A DNA stretch of 64,000 bases, taken from the NCBI GenBank assembly GCA_022497155.1, contig MU385773.1, forward strand, positions 186,001-250,000. The letters run 5' to 3'. A program made the translations under genes and the position numbers. The stretch comes from Whalleya microplaca. Its lineage: Eukaryota; Ascomycota; Sordariomycetes; Xylariales; Xylariaceae. A model generated the notes under the pieces. It did not search any database. It had not been told where the DNA came from and saw only the letters and a program-made list of their open reading frames with translations. The first letter of the stretch is position 1. The number at the start of each line of letters is the position of its first letter. Positions 31,899-41,264 of the stretch are shown here, piece after piece.

Positions 31899-33160
31899 AT
31901 GTCAAGTGATCAACTTATGTCGTCCGAGCAGCTCCGACTCCCAGAATCACTGGAAGAGGTTACAGCCCCATGGATCTCTAGTATATTAGGCCAGGAGATC
32001 AAAGCTATTGAGCTCACTAAGGCCATCCTCAATGCCAGTGCCAGCAAGCTGTTCATTACGTTGACCTACGATGATGAGAATGCTGGTTCTGCGGCCCAGA
32101 ACGCCACGTCAGTATGTATTCTAGAGCTGTCCTTTCCCCTCTCTATCTGCCTTCAATGACGTCTGCTATTCTACAATATCTTCGAATTTAAAACTTACCG
32201 GATAGTGGCTTATTATTCTAGAAACGGTGTGACCAGTTATGGCTAACACCAAATTGCGTATAGACAAGGCCAACCACAATCTGCGTCAAAGGAGGATTCA
32301 ACCCAGTTTTCATTGAGAGATATACCGATATCCTCATTGGTTTATACAAACGCGAGGCAGACTTCTTCAACCGAGTCGCCCCGAGTCTCATCCACATCGA
32401 TCTCCCGAGATCGTATTGGGCTGGTAATAACAGTACTCAAGGCATTGTTATCATGGATGACTTAGAGGCCCTTGGAGCAACCTTCGGAGAACCCGTGAAT
32501 GCATGGCCAGTTGAACGTGTCATGGCCGGCGTCGAGCAGCTTGCTGGGCTGCATGCTGGAACCTGGGGTGCGCAGCACTCCGAATACCCGTTCGCCGACC
32601 CTCAGTTCTACGACCAAATCATGATGAATCTCTGCTCTAGATGGGATGCCCTCATCCATGCAGAACATCGGCCGCCGCTTCCTGATATTGTGAAGGATGA
32701 GAAGCGGATAACGGCTGCCCTCAGGAAACATTTCGCTTCGAGAAACCCCAGGTTCTAATGTGTAATACACGGCGACTCTCACATCGGCAACACTTATCTC
32801 ATCCAAGGAAACCCAAGGTTCCTCGACTGGCAGACTATTCAGGTCAGCTCTGCATTCCATGATGTGGCATACTTCATCTCGGGTAGCCTGACCGTTGAGG
32901 ACAGAAGGGCACACGAAATGCGTATCCTGGAACATTACCTTGATGCGCTATCGAGATTCGGCGGCCCATCCCTTTCTGGTCAGGATGAAGAGGTTACAAT
33001 AGAGTACCGCAAATCAATGCTAGCAGGTTACAACTGGATCCTAGCCCCTTACGAATTGCAGAATGAGGGACTCGTTCGCACTATGTGTGAACGACATGCT
33101 ACAGCCCTGGTCGACCATAAGACAGTCGAGCTACTAGAATCACTTCCTCAGGTGGAGTGA
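31899..33160 (+). pseudogene. Aminoglycoside-phosphotransferase-like kinase, interrupted by an in-frame stop
   Basis: Exons 31899-32111 and 32264-33160 read as a choline-kinase/APH-fold protein of about 369 codons. A TAA at 32756-32758 falls in frame, immediately before VIHGDSHIGNTY, which is the Brenner (HGDxHxGN) catalytic motif; FLDWQ follows as the metal-binding DxW. Upstream are TTICVKGGFNPVF with the ATP-binding Lys and GIVIMDDLEALGATF. The frame continues without shift on both sides of the stop, so only one codon is wrong. CAA to TAA would be a single C-to-T change in the CpA context favoured by RIP. Truncation there removes all catalytic residues. Alternatives are sequencing error or readthrough. 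A RIP-mutated copy of the 3' part lies at 21165-21500. Confidence 0.82.
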
Positions 33161-33964
33161 TGCCTCACAAGAGAACGAGGATATTGCGAGAGAACTTTCA
33201 TAGTAATCAACCAGAGATTGCTTCCGTTCACTGTCCAAAGTAGCATGCCCTGTGAAGTAATACATGCGATCCATCTTTATTAAGCAGGATCTACATATCT
33301 ATTCAATAACGCTACCATATCAGGGGAGATGAAGCTACAAGCTTCCGTTAGGAGGTAGATTGAAGCAGTGGACGTGCTGATTTCTCAAACGAAGGGGGTC
33401 ACGCTGGGAAGGTACCGCCCATATTAATAGTGAGTATATCTCACACATCTTCATCAATAACATCACAGCGTAGAGTCTCACGTGTGTCTCCTGAGTTTCC
33501 TCTATAAAATAACAGGTTGAAGGTACTTCCAACTTCTAAAGAGTGGCATGACCATTGTATTCACAGCCCAGCGTAGCATATGTCGTCATATCAAAATTTC
33601 TATTTGTCTTTTAAATATGATATCGTCAACCGGCGCGTAATTTATCATGCAATACTACATGACTAGCGTATAGGGCGATTAATACTTCAACCATCGGCTG
33701 TCTACGGGATTAGGCGAGTTAAGCGGAGAATTCGGCCGGTATATTTACGACCGATACCAGGGTCCTATCCGGCGGCTTCATCAATGCGGAGTTCAGTATC
33801 CGAACTGGCCCATACCCGAGGAAACTGATTGCTACAGCCGGGAACATATTTCTCGAGCATATTCGATAATATTTATTGCGTCTCGCCTAGGAACTCTTTG
33901 AAATGTGAACGAGAACGTTGCATGTACAATCTCACTACAAGACCCATTCCGGGAACCATCGAAA
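33161..33964. other. Intergenic spacer
   Basis: About 800 bases without a gene, repeat or clear motif. The end is the leader of the amidase gene. A non-ATG frame extends upstream of 33965 but has no Met, so it is taken as untranslated. Confidence 0.5.
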
Positions 33965-35326
33965 ATGGATCTAAGCATTGCGAAGCTTCTTGCAGGATAT
34001 AAGACAGGCTCAGTGACTCCCGAAGCCGTCGTCAATGAAGTCTATGATAGGATCGAGGCTTACCACGATAAGGCCGTTTGGATTTCGCTCGTGTCTCGGG
34101 AAACTTCTATTGCCTATGCGAAGCAACTCGGTGAAAAGTACACTCCAGGCCAACAGCCCCCTTTATTCGGGATTCCGTTTGCAGTTAAGGACTCAATCGA
34201 CATCGCCGGATTCCAGACTACGGTGGCTTGCCCGTCGTTTGCCTACACAGCTGAGCGCACTGCTCCCGTTGTGCAGAAGCTTCTTGATGCTGGCGGGATC
34301 ATAATTGGAAAGACAAATTTGGATCAATTTGCAACGGGACTAACTGGACATCGCTCGCCGTATGGTACACCGCGTTGTGTGTATGATGTCGACTATATCA
34401 CTGGCGGCAGTTCGTCCGGATCCGCTGTCAGCGTGGCAGCTAATCTGGTGTCTGTCGCACTTGGGTCAGATACGGCGGGCAGTATCCGAGTACCTGCAGC
34501 ATTGAATGGAATTGTCGGGTGGAAGCCAACTCTTGGTACCGTGTCAACTGTGGGCGTGGTACCTGCAGTTCAGACGGCTGACGCCGTTGGGATTATGGCG
34601 AAGACTGTCGACGACGCGAAAGCGGTATGGAGAATCATCAAAGGTTATGACGAGGAGGATATCTACGCTCGACAATCTATACCTCTGTCGCCACGATGGA
34701 CATCAACAAGAAGATTTGGAACACCCCCTGACTCTCTACTGAAGAAACTTTCTGCTGAATACTCACGGCTATACTCCGAAACGCTAAATAGGCTGGCCTC
34801 GTTGAATTGCGTACGGACAACTTTTGATTATCAAGCCTTTCAAAGTGCAAATGACCTACTCTATGGCAGCTCGATAGTCACACAGCGCTTAGTTGCCTTC
34901 GACTCATACATCCAGGAGCACGGGCTCGATAAGCTGCATCCTGTGATCAAGTCGATATTCGCGACATCCTCTGGATACACCGCCGTTGATGCGTATAAGG
35001 ATATCTATGACCTACAGAGGTACCGGCGACAAGCGGAAATACAGTTCAGGGATAACATTGACATCATCGTTGTCCCTTCTACCGTGGATCACTTCACAGT
35101 AGCAGAGATCGATGCGGACCCGATCGGCCTGAATAAACTCATGGGTAGCTATTCGCAATTCTTGAATCTACTAGACCTTTGCGCCGTGGCGGCGCCGACG
35201 GGTCATTGGACAAACAAGAGCGGCAATAAGATGCCTTTTGGTGTGACTCTCATCGCGCAAGCTGGGAAGGATGAAGAGATTATGGAATTAGGAAAGGAGC
35301 TGGTGGCAATTTGCGACACGACATAA
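33965..35326 (+). CDS. Amidase-signature hydrolase, allophanate hydrolase-like
   Basis: A single exon of 453 residues starting at MDLSIAKLLAGYKTGSVTPE. The amidase-signature triad is complete: Lys in FAVKDSID near residue 80, the cis-Ser in GGSSSGSAVS, and the nucleophilic Ser in GSDTAGSIRVPAA. The start motif, the intermediate GIPFAVKDSIDIAGFQTT and the whole length fit the amidase half of allophanate hydrolases, which release ammonia and CO2 from allophanate in urea use, or Atz-type relatives. The C-terminal allophanate-hydrolase domain is absent, so a different small amide may be the substrate. The family is sure, the substrate is not. No urea carboxylase or permease lies nearby. Confidence 0.88.
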   Translation: MDLSIAKLLAGYKTGSVTPEAVVNEVYDRIEAYHDKAVWISLVSRETSIAYAKQLGEKYTPGQQPPLFGIPFAVKDSIDIAGFQTTVACPSFAYTAERTAPVVQKLLDAGGIIIGKTNLDQFATGLTGHRSPYGTPRCVYDVDYITGGSSSGSAVSVAANLVSVALGSDTAGSIRVPAALNGIVGWKPTLGTVSTVGVVPAVQTADAVGIMAKTVDDAKAVWRIIKGYDEEDIYARQSIPLSPRWTSTRRFGTPPDSLLKKLSAEYSRLYSETLNRLASLNCVRTTFDYQAFQSANDLLYGSSIVTQRLVAFDSYIQEHGLDKLHPVIKSIFATSSGYTAVDAYKDIYDLQRYRRQAEIQFRDNIDIIVVPSTVDHFTVAEIDADPIGLNKLMGSYSQFLNLLDLCAVAAPTGHWTNKSGNKMPFGVTLIAQAGKDEEIMELGKELVAICDTT

Positions 35327-35795
35327 GTCTGACCGATGTTGGATTTGATTTGATTTGATTTGTGTGGTTGTCGCTTGGCCCCTATAATTGAGAGCGCCCG
35401 CAACGCAAGAGCTACGTACCGCTATGTTGATATATAAGTAGATATCATTCCTCGCAAGTCGGCACAGAATGGAAATTTTTTATCTGTGAGTTGGAATAGG
35501 ACTTACTATAAAGATATAAAAATTGCAGCGACCCAGACGATGAATTTAACTGAAGAGAGATGACATGATCCTGCTAAACTCAAGGCCCGTCGGCAGACAG
35601 GATGATATGGCATAGCGCACGAGCCACATAGAGAATCAGGGACATGCTTAGCCACAGTTACCTAGCCACAGTTACCTAGCCACATCCATTACCTCATAAC
35701 GCCTCTATCAATCCCAGCTTTATTATATAATTATCATTGTAAAGTATCCTCCACCAAACACCCAGTTGTTCAACCAACAACACCAAACAGTCACC
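35327..35795. other. Intergenic spacer with a 14-bp tandem repeat
   Basis: Holds the amidase 3' UTR and the promoter of the PRCC-family gene. TAGCCACAGTTACC is repeated twice plus a partial unit at 35649-35684. No gene. Confidence 0.6.
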
Positions 35796-37004
35796 ATGGG
35801 TTTAGTCGATTATTCAGACTCTGAGTCCGACTCCGAGCCCGTCGCGAAGCCCGCAGCCCCTGCACCACAGGCCGCAGGCGGCAAGAAACCCTTCCAGAAA
35901 GTAGTCGACCGATCGAAACCCGGCAAGATCCTCGTCAACCTCCCAAGCTCCAACCGTGACGAGACCAAAGACACAAATAGCGATGAGCCACCCGCAAAGC
36001 GCGCGAGGACAGCTGGCGGAAGAGGGGGCGCGTTTAGTGGCTTTAATTCCTTCCTACCGCCTCCTAAGAATGTCGGGAAGCCCGCAGCTGGGAAAAGCAC
36101 TGGCAAAACTGCACCGAGGGCGGGTATCAGTCTGAAGACGGGCGCTGCTCCGGGCTTCAGCAGAGAGGTCGATGGCGCGGATGAGGAGGGAGCAGATACA
36201 ACGTCAGCGGGGAAAGGGGGGATGGACCTACCGGCGCCTAAGTCGCAGCAGCCGTCAATACCAGCGGAGCAGAAGCCAGCAGAAGAGGTCAAGCTAGTGG
36301 GAAAGCCCTTGATGTTCAAGCCGCTCTCTGTGTCGAGGAAACCGACGAAGAAGAATATAGCCAAGTCTACAACGGTAGCGAAGACTACCATCACTACTAC
36401 AGATGTCGTTACTCCTGCGACGCCGGCCACCCAAGCAAACGAAGCATCACAACCAAAAGAAGTCGCGCCGCCAGCTAAAAAGAAGATATCCCTCTTCTCC
36501 ATATCTGACGAGCCAGCCGACGACGAACCCTCAGAATCCCCATCCAGTAACGGGGCCTATGAACCCATGTTCACCGACGACGCCCCATCATCAACCGCCG
36601 CCGACTTCGCGGCCTACGACGCACAATTCGCAACCTCCTCAACTCCCGCCTCAGCCTTCGCCCCGCCACCTGAGAGCCAGTCCCTCGACGCCATCGCCAG
36701 CGACATGAACCTGTCGGCGGCAGCGCGACGCGAGCTCTTCGGGCGCAGCGGCGCGCCCGGGCCGGACGCCGCCCAGGCCCGCGTGCTCAGCTTCGACACG
36801 GACCGCGAGTACGCGCACAACGAGGCGCTGCGCGCGGCCGGCGACACGCAAGCCTTCAACCCCGTGCGCGCCATCGCCCCGGGCAAGCACAGCCTGCGCC
36901 AGCTCGTCAGCCAGGTCCACAACCAGCGCGAGGCGCTCGAGGACAGCTTCGCGAAGGGCAAGAGCAATCGGAGCGAGGCTGGTGCGCGGTACGGTTGGCG
37001 CTGA
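35796..37004 (+). CDS. PRCC-family protein (mitotic checkpoint/splicing-associated)
   Basis: A single exon of 402 residues. ATG 35796 has context CACCATGG and starts MGLVDYSDSESDSEP, the standard opening of this family; the upstream in-frame Met at 35766 was rejected for that reason. The protein is low-complexity, rich in Pro, Ala, Lys and Ser, with the early motif FSGFNSFLPPPKN. It ends with the conserved PRCC C-terminal block: KHSLRQLVSQVHNQREALED, then KSNRSEAGARYGWR at the very end. Human PRCC is a nuclear protein linked to MAD2B and to spliceosomes; the fungal role is unproven. A GC-rich 3' half contrasts with an AT-richer 5' half. It is convergent with the next gene, 404 bases away. Confidence 0.85.
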   Translation: MGLVDYSDSESDSEPVAKPAAPAPQAAGGKKPFQKVVDRSKPGKILVNLPSSNRDETKDTNSDEPPAKRARTAGGRGGAFSGFNSFLPPPKNVGKPAAGKSTGKTAPRAGISLKTGAAPGFSREVDGADEEGADTTSAGKGGMDLPAPKSQQPSIPAEQKPAEEVKLVGKPLMFKPLSVSRKPTKKNIAKSTTVAKTTITTTDVVTPATPATQANEASQPKEVAPPAKKKISLFSISDEPADDEPSESPSSNGAYEPMFTDDAPSSTAADFAAYDAQFATSSTPASAFAPPPESQSLDAIASDMNLSAAARRELFGRSGAPGPDAAQARVLSFDTDREYAHNEALRAAGDTQAFNPVRAIAPGKHSLRQLVSQVHNQREALEDSFAKGKSNRSEAGARYGWR

Positions 37005-37408
37005 GGATATGGTGTTGTGTTGCTATGGAGTGGGGAGGTCGTTCTGTATACGACCTTGTGGTGTTTACTACTAGATGAGAAAAAAGGAGAGAGATGGGGA
37101 GATGGAACGAAGTGTATTATGACTTCACCCATAAGAACAATAATCTCATTACATGTACGCATGCATAGCCCGGCGTTTCACGGTAGCATCTAAGTCAAGC
37201 AGGCAGCAACAAGTTGGATAATCAGAAGATATCGCTTTTTTGAAGTTTATTTCTACTATCCATACATGCATGACCGGACCAACAATCTCGTAAGCTACAC
37301 TGTAATATATATACACAGAAGTCTAGCGGTACCTATCTTATCTATCTACATTTCCATCTACATCTCCATCTCTCCATCGATCAATCTTCCCATCACCCAG
37401 CAGACAGC
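37005..37408. other. Short spacer between convergent genes
   Basis: 404 bases between the stop of the PRCC-family gene (plus) and the stop of the conserved fungal gene (minus). It should hold both 3' UTRs. Nothing else is seen. Confidence 0.6.
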
Positions 37409-39004
37409 CTAGCAAGTTTCGACCGCCGCCGTCCGGCCCGCCTGCGTCCACCCGTCGTTCTTGAACAAGAACCCCCACTCGCTCCGCGTCACGGGCGAGA
37501 TGTCCTCGTACCCGTTCGGCGTCATGGGGCCCAGGTGCTGCGACTGCCGCAGCTCGCACGGCGACAGCATCATCTCGTCGATCGAGGCGCCGCCGGGTGC
37601 ACCCCCACCACCACCTTGGCCAGCACCACCACCACTGCTATTCCAGGGGAACACGAACGACGAAGCCCCCTGCGCCACCGGCCGCGCCGTGCGATCGCCG
37701 TCTTCGTCACTACTATCCTCGGTCTCTACCGTCAGGCCATCGAAGTTAATCTGCATCTCCACGACCTCCCCCTTCCCAGCAACGGGCTTCGGCTTCGGGC
37801 GCACGAGCTGCGGGCCCCCCGCCGCCGACATAGCGAGCTTCGTGTCGAGCTTCAGCACGGGCGTCGCGTGCGCCTTCTGCGTCTGCGAGGACGACGGCAG
37901 CGTGCTGATCTGCACGGGGACAGGCCTAATGCTACCGTAGCTGCCCTCGCGCTCGCGCTCCTCAGGCGAGGGCTCAAACGCGCCGCTGCGTCCCGGCCCG
38001 CCGTACGCGCGCCGGTACATCCTCTCGACGTCGCGCAGCGCGCGCGGGTGGACGCCGAGCCAGTCATAACTCCGATGGAGATCCCCCCTGCTCACGGGCC
38101 GGCCCGAGTTCGCGAGCACGAGGCGCCGCAAGGAGTCGACGGCGTCCTCGATGCGCTGCGAGCTGCTGACCATGGTGAGCGTGGGCAGCGCGTACGCCGC
38201 GCGCGCGTACGCCGCCAGCGCCGCCTTGAACGTGTACAGGCGGTCCAGCCCCAGCAGCGTCAGGCCCTCGGCCGAGAAGAGGACTTCGTTCTGCAGGATG
38301 CTGCGCCGGATCAGGTCCGCGTTCAGGCCCACGGCGGAGGCCGGGGTCGCGGGCGGAAGCCAGCCCGTGCCGATGCGGAATTTCTTCTCCGCCTTGGCGA
38401 TCGTCGTCCGCAGCGTCTTCTCGGCCTTTGGGGACAGCAGCCCCGTGTAGATCAGCCGCAGCCCGAATTCGTTGGGGCCTTGCGTCGTCAGGGACGATGC
38501 GGATGATGTCGTCACCGTGCTGGCGGGTGTTTGGGGCGTCATTGGTGTGCATGGCATGGGGCTGCGTGGAGAGGTCGGCAGGGCCCAGCGGCGGGGGCTG
38601 CTGATGCCATCTGTCCGCGAGGGTGGGTATGTTGGATATGAGGCTGATGATCTATTTGTCTTATCTGACGATGCGGTCTTGGAGGATTTCAGGGATATGC
38701 TGGAATTGTTCGTGCCCCTTCGGACCAGCTGTCTCAACCCAGCTACTGGTGATGCGAAGCGTGTGGGAGACGTAAATGCGGACCTGTTCTCAGATGGTGG
38801 AGGCGAGGCCGGCGATGGTGGTAGTATGGTGGGAAGCTGGTATTCCTTTCGTACGACGACTAAGGTAATATGCAGGCTCTTTCTTGCCAGCCTCTTGGAG
38901 GCATACTCCAAGGCCCCGGTCAAGTGAGACGGCAGATTGTACGCATCGAGGATCGATGGGCCTGCCTCCAAAGGCGAGGAGATGCGTTGCTTCGACAGCG
39001 ACAT
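37409..39004 (-). CDS. Conserved fungal protein of unknown function
   Basis: A single exon of 531 residues. The N-terminal block SILDAYNLPSHLTGALEYAS, then KRLARKSLHITLVVVRKEYQ, looks like a folded module. A Ser/Pro/Thr-rich linker follows (about 60-170). A second ordered region (about 175-330) contains FGLRLIYTGLLSPKAEKTLR, GTGWLPP, DLIRRSILQNEVLFSAEGL, LDRLYTFKAALAAYARAAYA and YDWLGVHPRALRDVERMYRR. The C-terminus is disordered and Gly-rich, ending in SEWGFLFKNDGW. The pattern of well-ordered blocks and good codon use makes it a real, conserved gene of filamentous fungi, but I cannot assign an activity. No signal peptide or membrane helix is seen. Confidence 0.8.
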   Translation of the reverse strand: MSLSKQRISSPLEAGPSILDAYNLPSHLTGALEYASKRLARKSLHITLVVVRKEYQLPTILPPSPASPPPSENRSAFTSPTRFASPVAGLRQLVRRGTNNSSISLKSSKTASSDKTNRSSASYPTYPPSRTDGISSPRRWALPTSPRSPMPCTPMTPQTPASTVTTSSASSLTTQGPNEFGLRLIYTGLLSPKAEKTLRTTIAKAEKKFRIGTGWLPPATPASAVGLNADLIRRSILQNEVLFSAEGLTLLGLDRLYTFKAALAAYARAAYALPTLTMVSSSQRIEDAVDSLRRLVLANSGRPVSRGDLHRSYDWLGVHPRALRDVERMYRRAYGGPGRSGAFEPSPEEREREGSYGSIRPVPVQISTLPSSSQTQKAHATPVLKLDTKLAMSAAGGPQLVRPKPKPVAGKGEVVEMQINFDGLTVETEDSSDEDGDRTARPVAQGASSFVFPWNSSGGGAGQGGGGGAPGGASIDEMMLSPCELRQSQHLGPMTPNGYEDISPVTRSEWGFLFKNDGWTQAGRTAAVETC

Positions 39005-41264
39005 GACGATCGATACGTCAGGGGCACACTGCAGCAGCGAAAGAATAGACAGACTGAATCAAGTCAAGCTAGCAGGCAAAAGAGGCAGTGCCTGTATGTC
39101 CTTAGGAAGCTGAGAATAGACAAACACTGACACCGGAAGGCTTGTGTGCCGGGAGCGATGATTTGATTCTAGGTCTCGTGGAGGCTTGCTGACCTCGAAA
39201 GCTGAGGGGCTGGATATCTAGATATATCACCAAGGAGGCCGAGGCCCTGAAACAGATCTAAAAACGGAAAGAGATAGGCCGGCAGGGGTGAGCGTGATAT
39301 GGAAACAAGCACGAGATAGAGAAGAGAAGCCTACGATGAATCGCAAATTCTAAGTCCTAGGCGTTATATGTAAGATATAAAAAGCAGGGCGCTTCGAAAC
39401 ATGAAACAATGAAACATTGAAACGAGGAATATTTTTTTTGTGTTTACAGTTGACTTGTCCCTCTCCCCTGGTCTTATTCTTCACCAGCAGATTCTATATA
39501 CGGAGCTTTGAAACTTAGTGTTAGCCCGTTAGCCCGTTAGCCCAGAGAGCCGTCACTGGTGTGGCCCGTTTCAAGATATACCATGTGTGTGATTCGGGAG
39601 GCCAGCCCGCAGGTCGCATGCAGCGAGCTTGGAGCCAGGTTCTCCCCTGCATCGGTAAGTGACCAGTGGGCATGCCAGAAAATCACCAGGCCGGTACAGT
39701 AAATTGAGAGATCCAGAACAGGGTGGGGACTAATAAAGCTCTCCCCGCCGTCTGAAAGGCCGATGATAAATGTATGTACGTGCCGCCTTCGTGGATACGT
39801 AGATGTAGGCACATACATACAGATAGATCCATCGTGACGCCAATGTGTGCCGGACCTGCAGCATCGAGTAGCGGGCAACGGTCAAGATGTCTTCTGTGCA
39901 ATCGTCTAATAGGGCCAGCCAACCAGCGACGAGCAGCTGCTCCCCGCACATCAGGTCTGCAGACGCCGGCGGCTACAATCACCCAAATATAGCTCCCGGC
40001 CCTTGCTTTTATAAGTTAGCCCAGCCCGCCGGCAAGGGGTGGCAGATTGTGCTAGAGCTTTTCCGGCTAGCCCCCGCCGGTTGCCTGGAAAGCTCTATTT
40101 TTGGATGGTGCTAGCTAGTCATGACGAACGGAGAGCAGAACCGGCCCAGCAAATGGGGCCACCTGAGCCTGTCATGTGTGGTGCATCCTTATTAATCTAA
40201 TAAACGTTCACGACGTTTGTCGCTTTGTCGCTGGGGCGTTTTAATAGCTCGACGTACATGTACCTCCTGCCTCTGCTCAGGGGCTCTCTCATTTACTACC
40301 GGCCTTCAAAGCGAACCCCATCCCGAGTAATAAAATCACACTGACGTCTATAATAGGAATGGATAAACCTAGGGTAGTATTCTAATCTTGCATCTGATCG
40401 TCAAACCCAACAACCAATCATTGGCACTCGTCACAGCATCATGGACGGCTTCTCAAGCTTCCGCCAAAGGGAGGCTGCTTTTTATATCCTCTTCTACTTA
40501 CCTACCTACCCAACAGCCAATCGTCCGCATCAACATACTACCTTCCTCTAACAAGGTCTTCTTCTTGTTGGCTTCGTTTATCCATTTCCCCTGACTGTCA
40601 GAAGTCGTCCCAAACATCTTGCATATGAGGAAATAGAATCAGTGCCCCTATATTATCACGTTTTATTACGGCATGTTGAGGAGCATGTTCACGTAGACCA
40701 TCCATGATGCCGATTGTAGTTGAACATGCCTTTATTTGTCCCGTGTAAAACGAGTAACGTTACGGCCTACCTATTCTGCAAATCTGCGAGAAAAGCAAAG
40801 TGGAATGGCCGCAGTCTATGAGATTCTCATCCGAACCGGTGGATTCCAATCCGTCGCTTTCACCTGGGGCTGCTATGCAACGACAAAAAGGAAATAGTAA
40901 AAAAATAATAACTCGTACAGTAGCTGTGGACCCGATCGACATTATTCGGCAAGCCACACACAAAATGAAAGAACGCGGGATAGATAATACGACTTGACCA
41001 TTCCTAAAGACGCCTGCGACTCCTTGCTATGCATTTGCCCACCCATTTCTCTATTCCGGTGTATCTGTCACAGAACCTCTTTGTATCATTCGCGAATCGC
41101 TGGTCGGCCGTATCCATCAACGGCTGCTGAGATGGAGTCGAAAACTGCAAGTATTCTTTCTACAAGGCTCCCTCGTGGAGGTCACGGTACACCTGCATGC
41201 TGAGATCTGTCAAGCTTTCCATCTGCTCTGAAGAACCGACCGATTGCTCCCAGTCTTGACGTCG
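39005..41264. other. Intergenic region, 2.3 kb
   Basis: Promoter of the conserved fungal gene at the left and 3' region of the large deubiquitinase gene at the right. The octamer GTTAGCCC is tandemly repeated about three times near 39520-39543. A GC-rich dyad lies around 40020-40110. Several 70-110-codon frames exist on both strands around 39.5-40.1 kb, but they overlap each other, have no domain and no splice partners, so none is called. Confidence 0.5.

Noticed and set aside
37535..38506. Long plus-strand frames opposite the conserved fungal gene
   Set aside because: They are GC-driven antisense shadows of the 531-residue minus-strand gene, with Arg/Leu/His-rich low-complexity composition.
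39520..39545. Telomere-like TTAGCCC repeat
   Set aside because: Only about three GTTAGCCC units, not the TTAGGG/CCCTAA repeat, and flanked by unique sequence and genes.
39537..40114. Several small frames on both strands
   Set aside because: They overlap each other in conflicting frames, with no motif, splice support or plausible start context.
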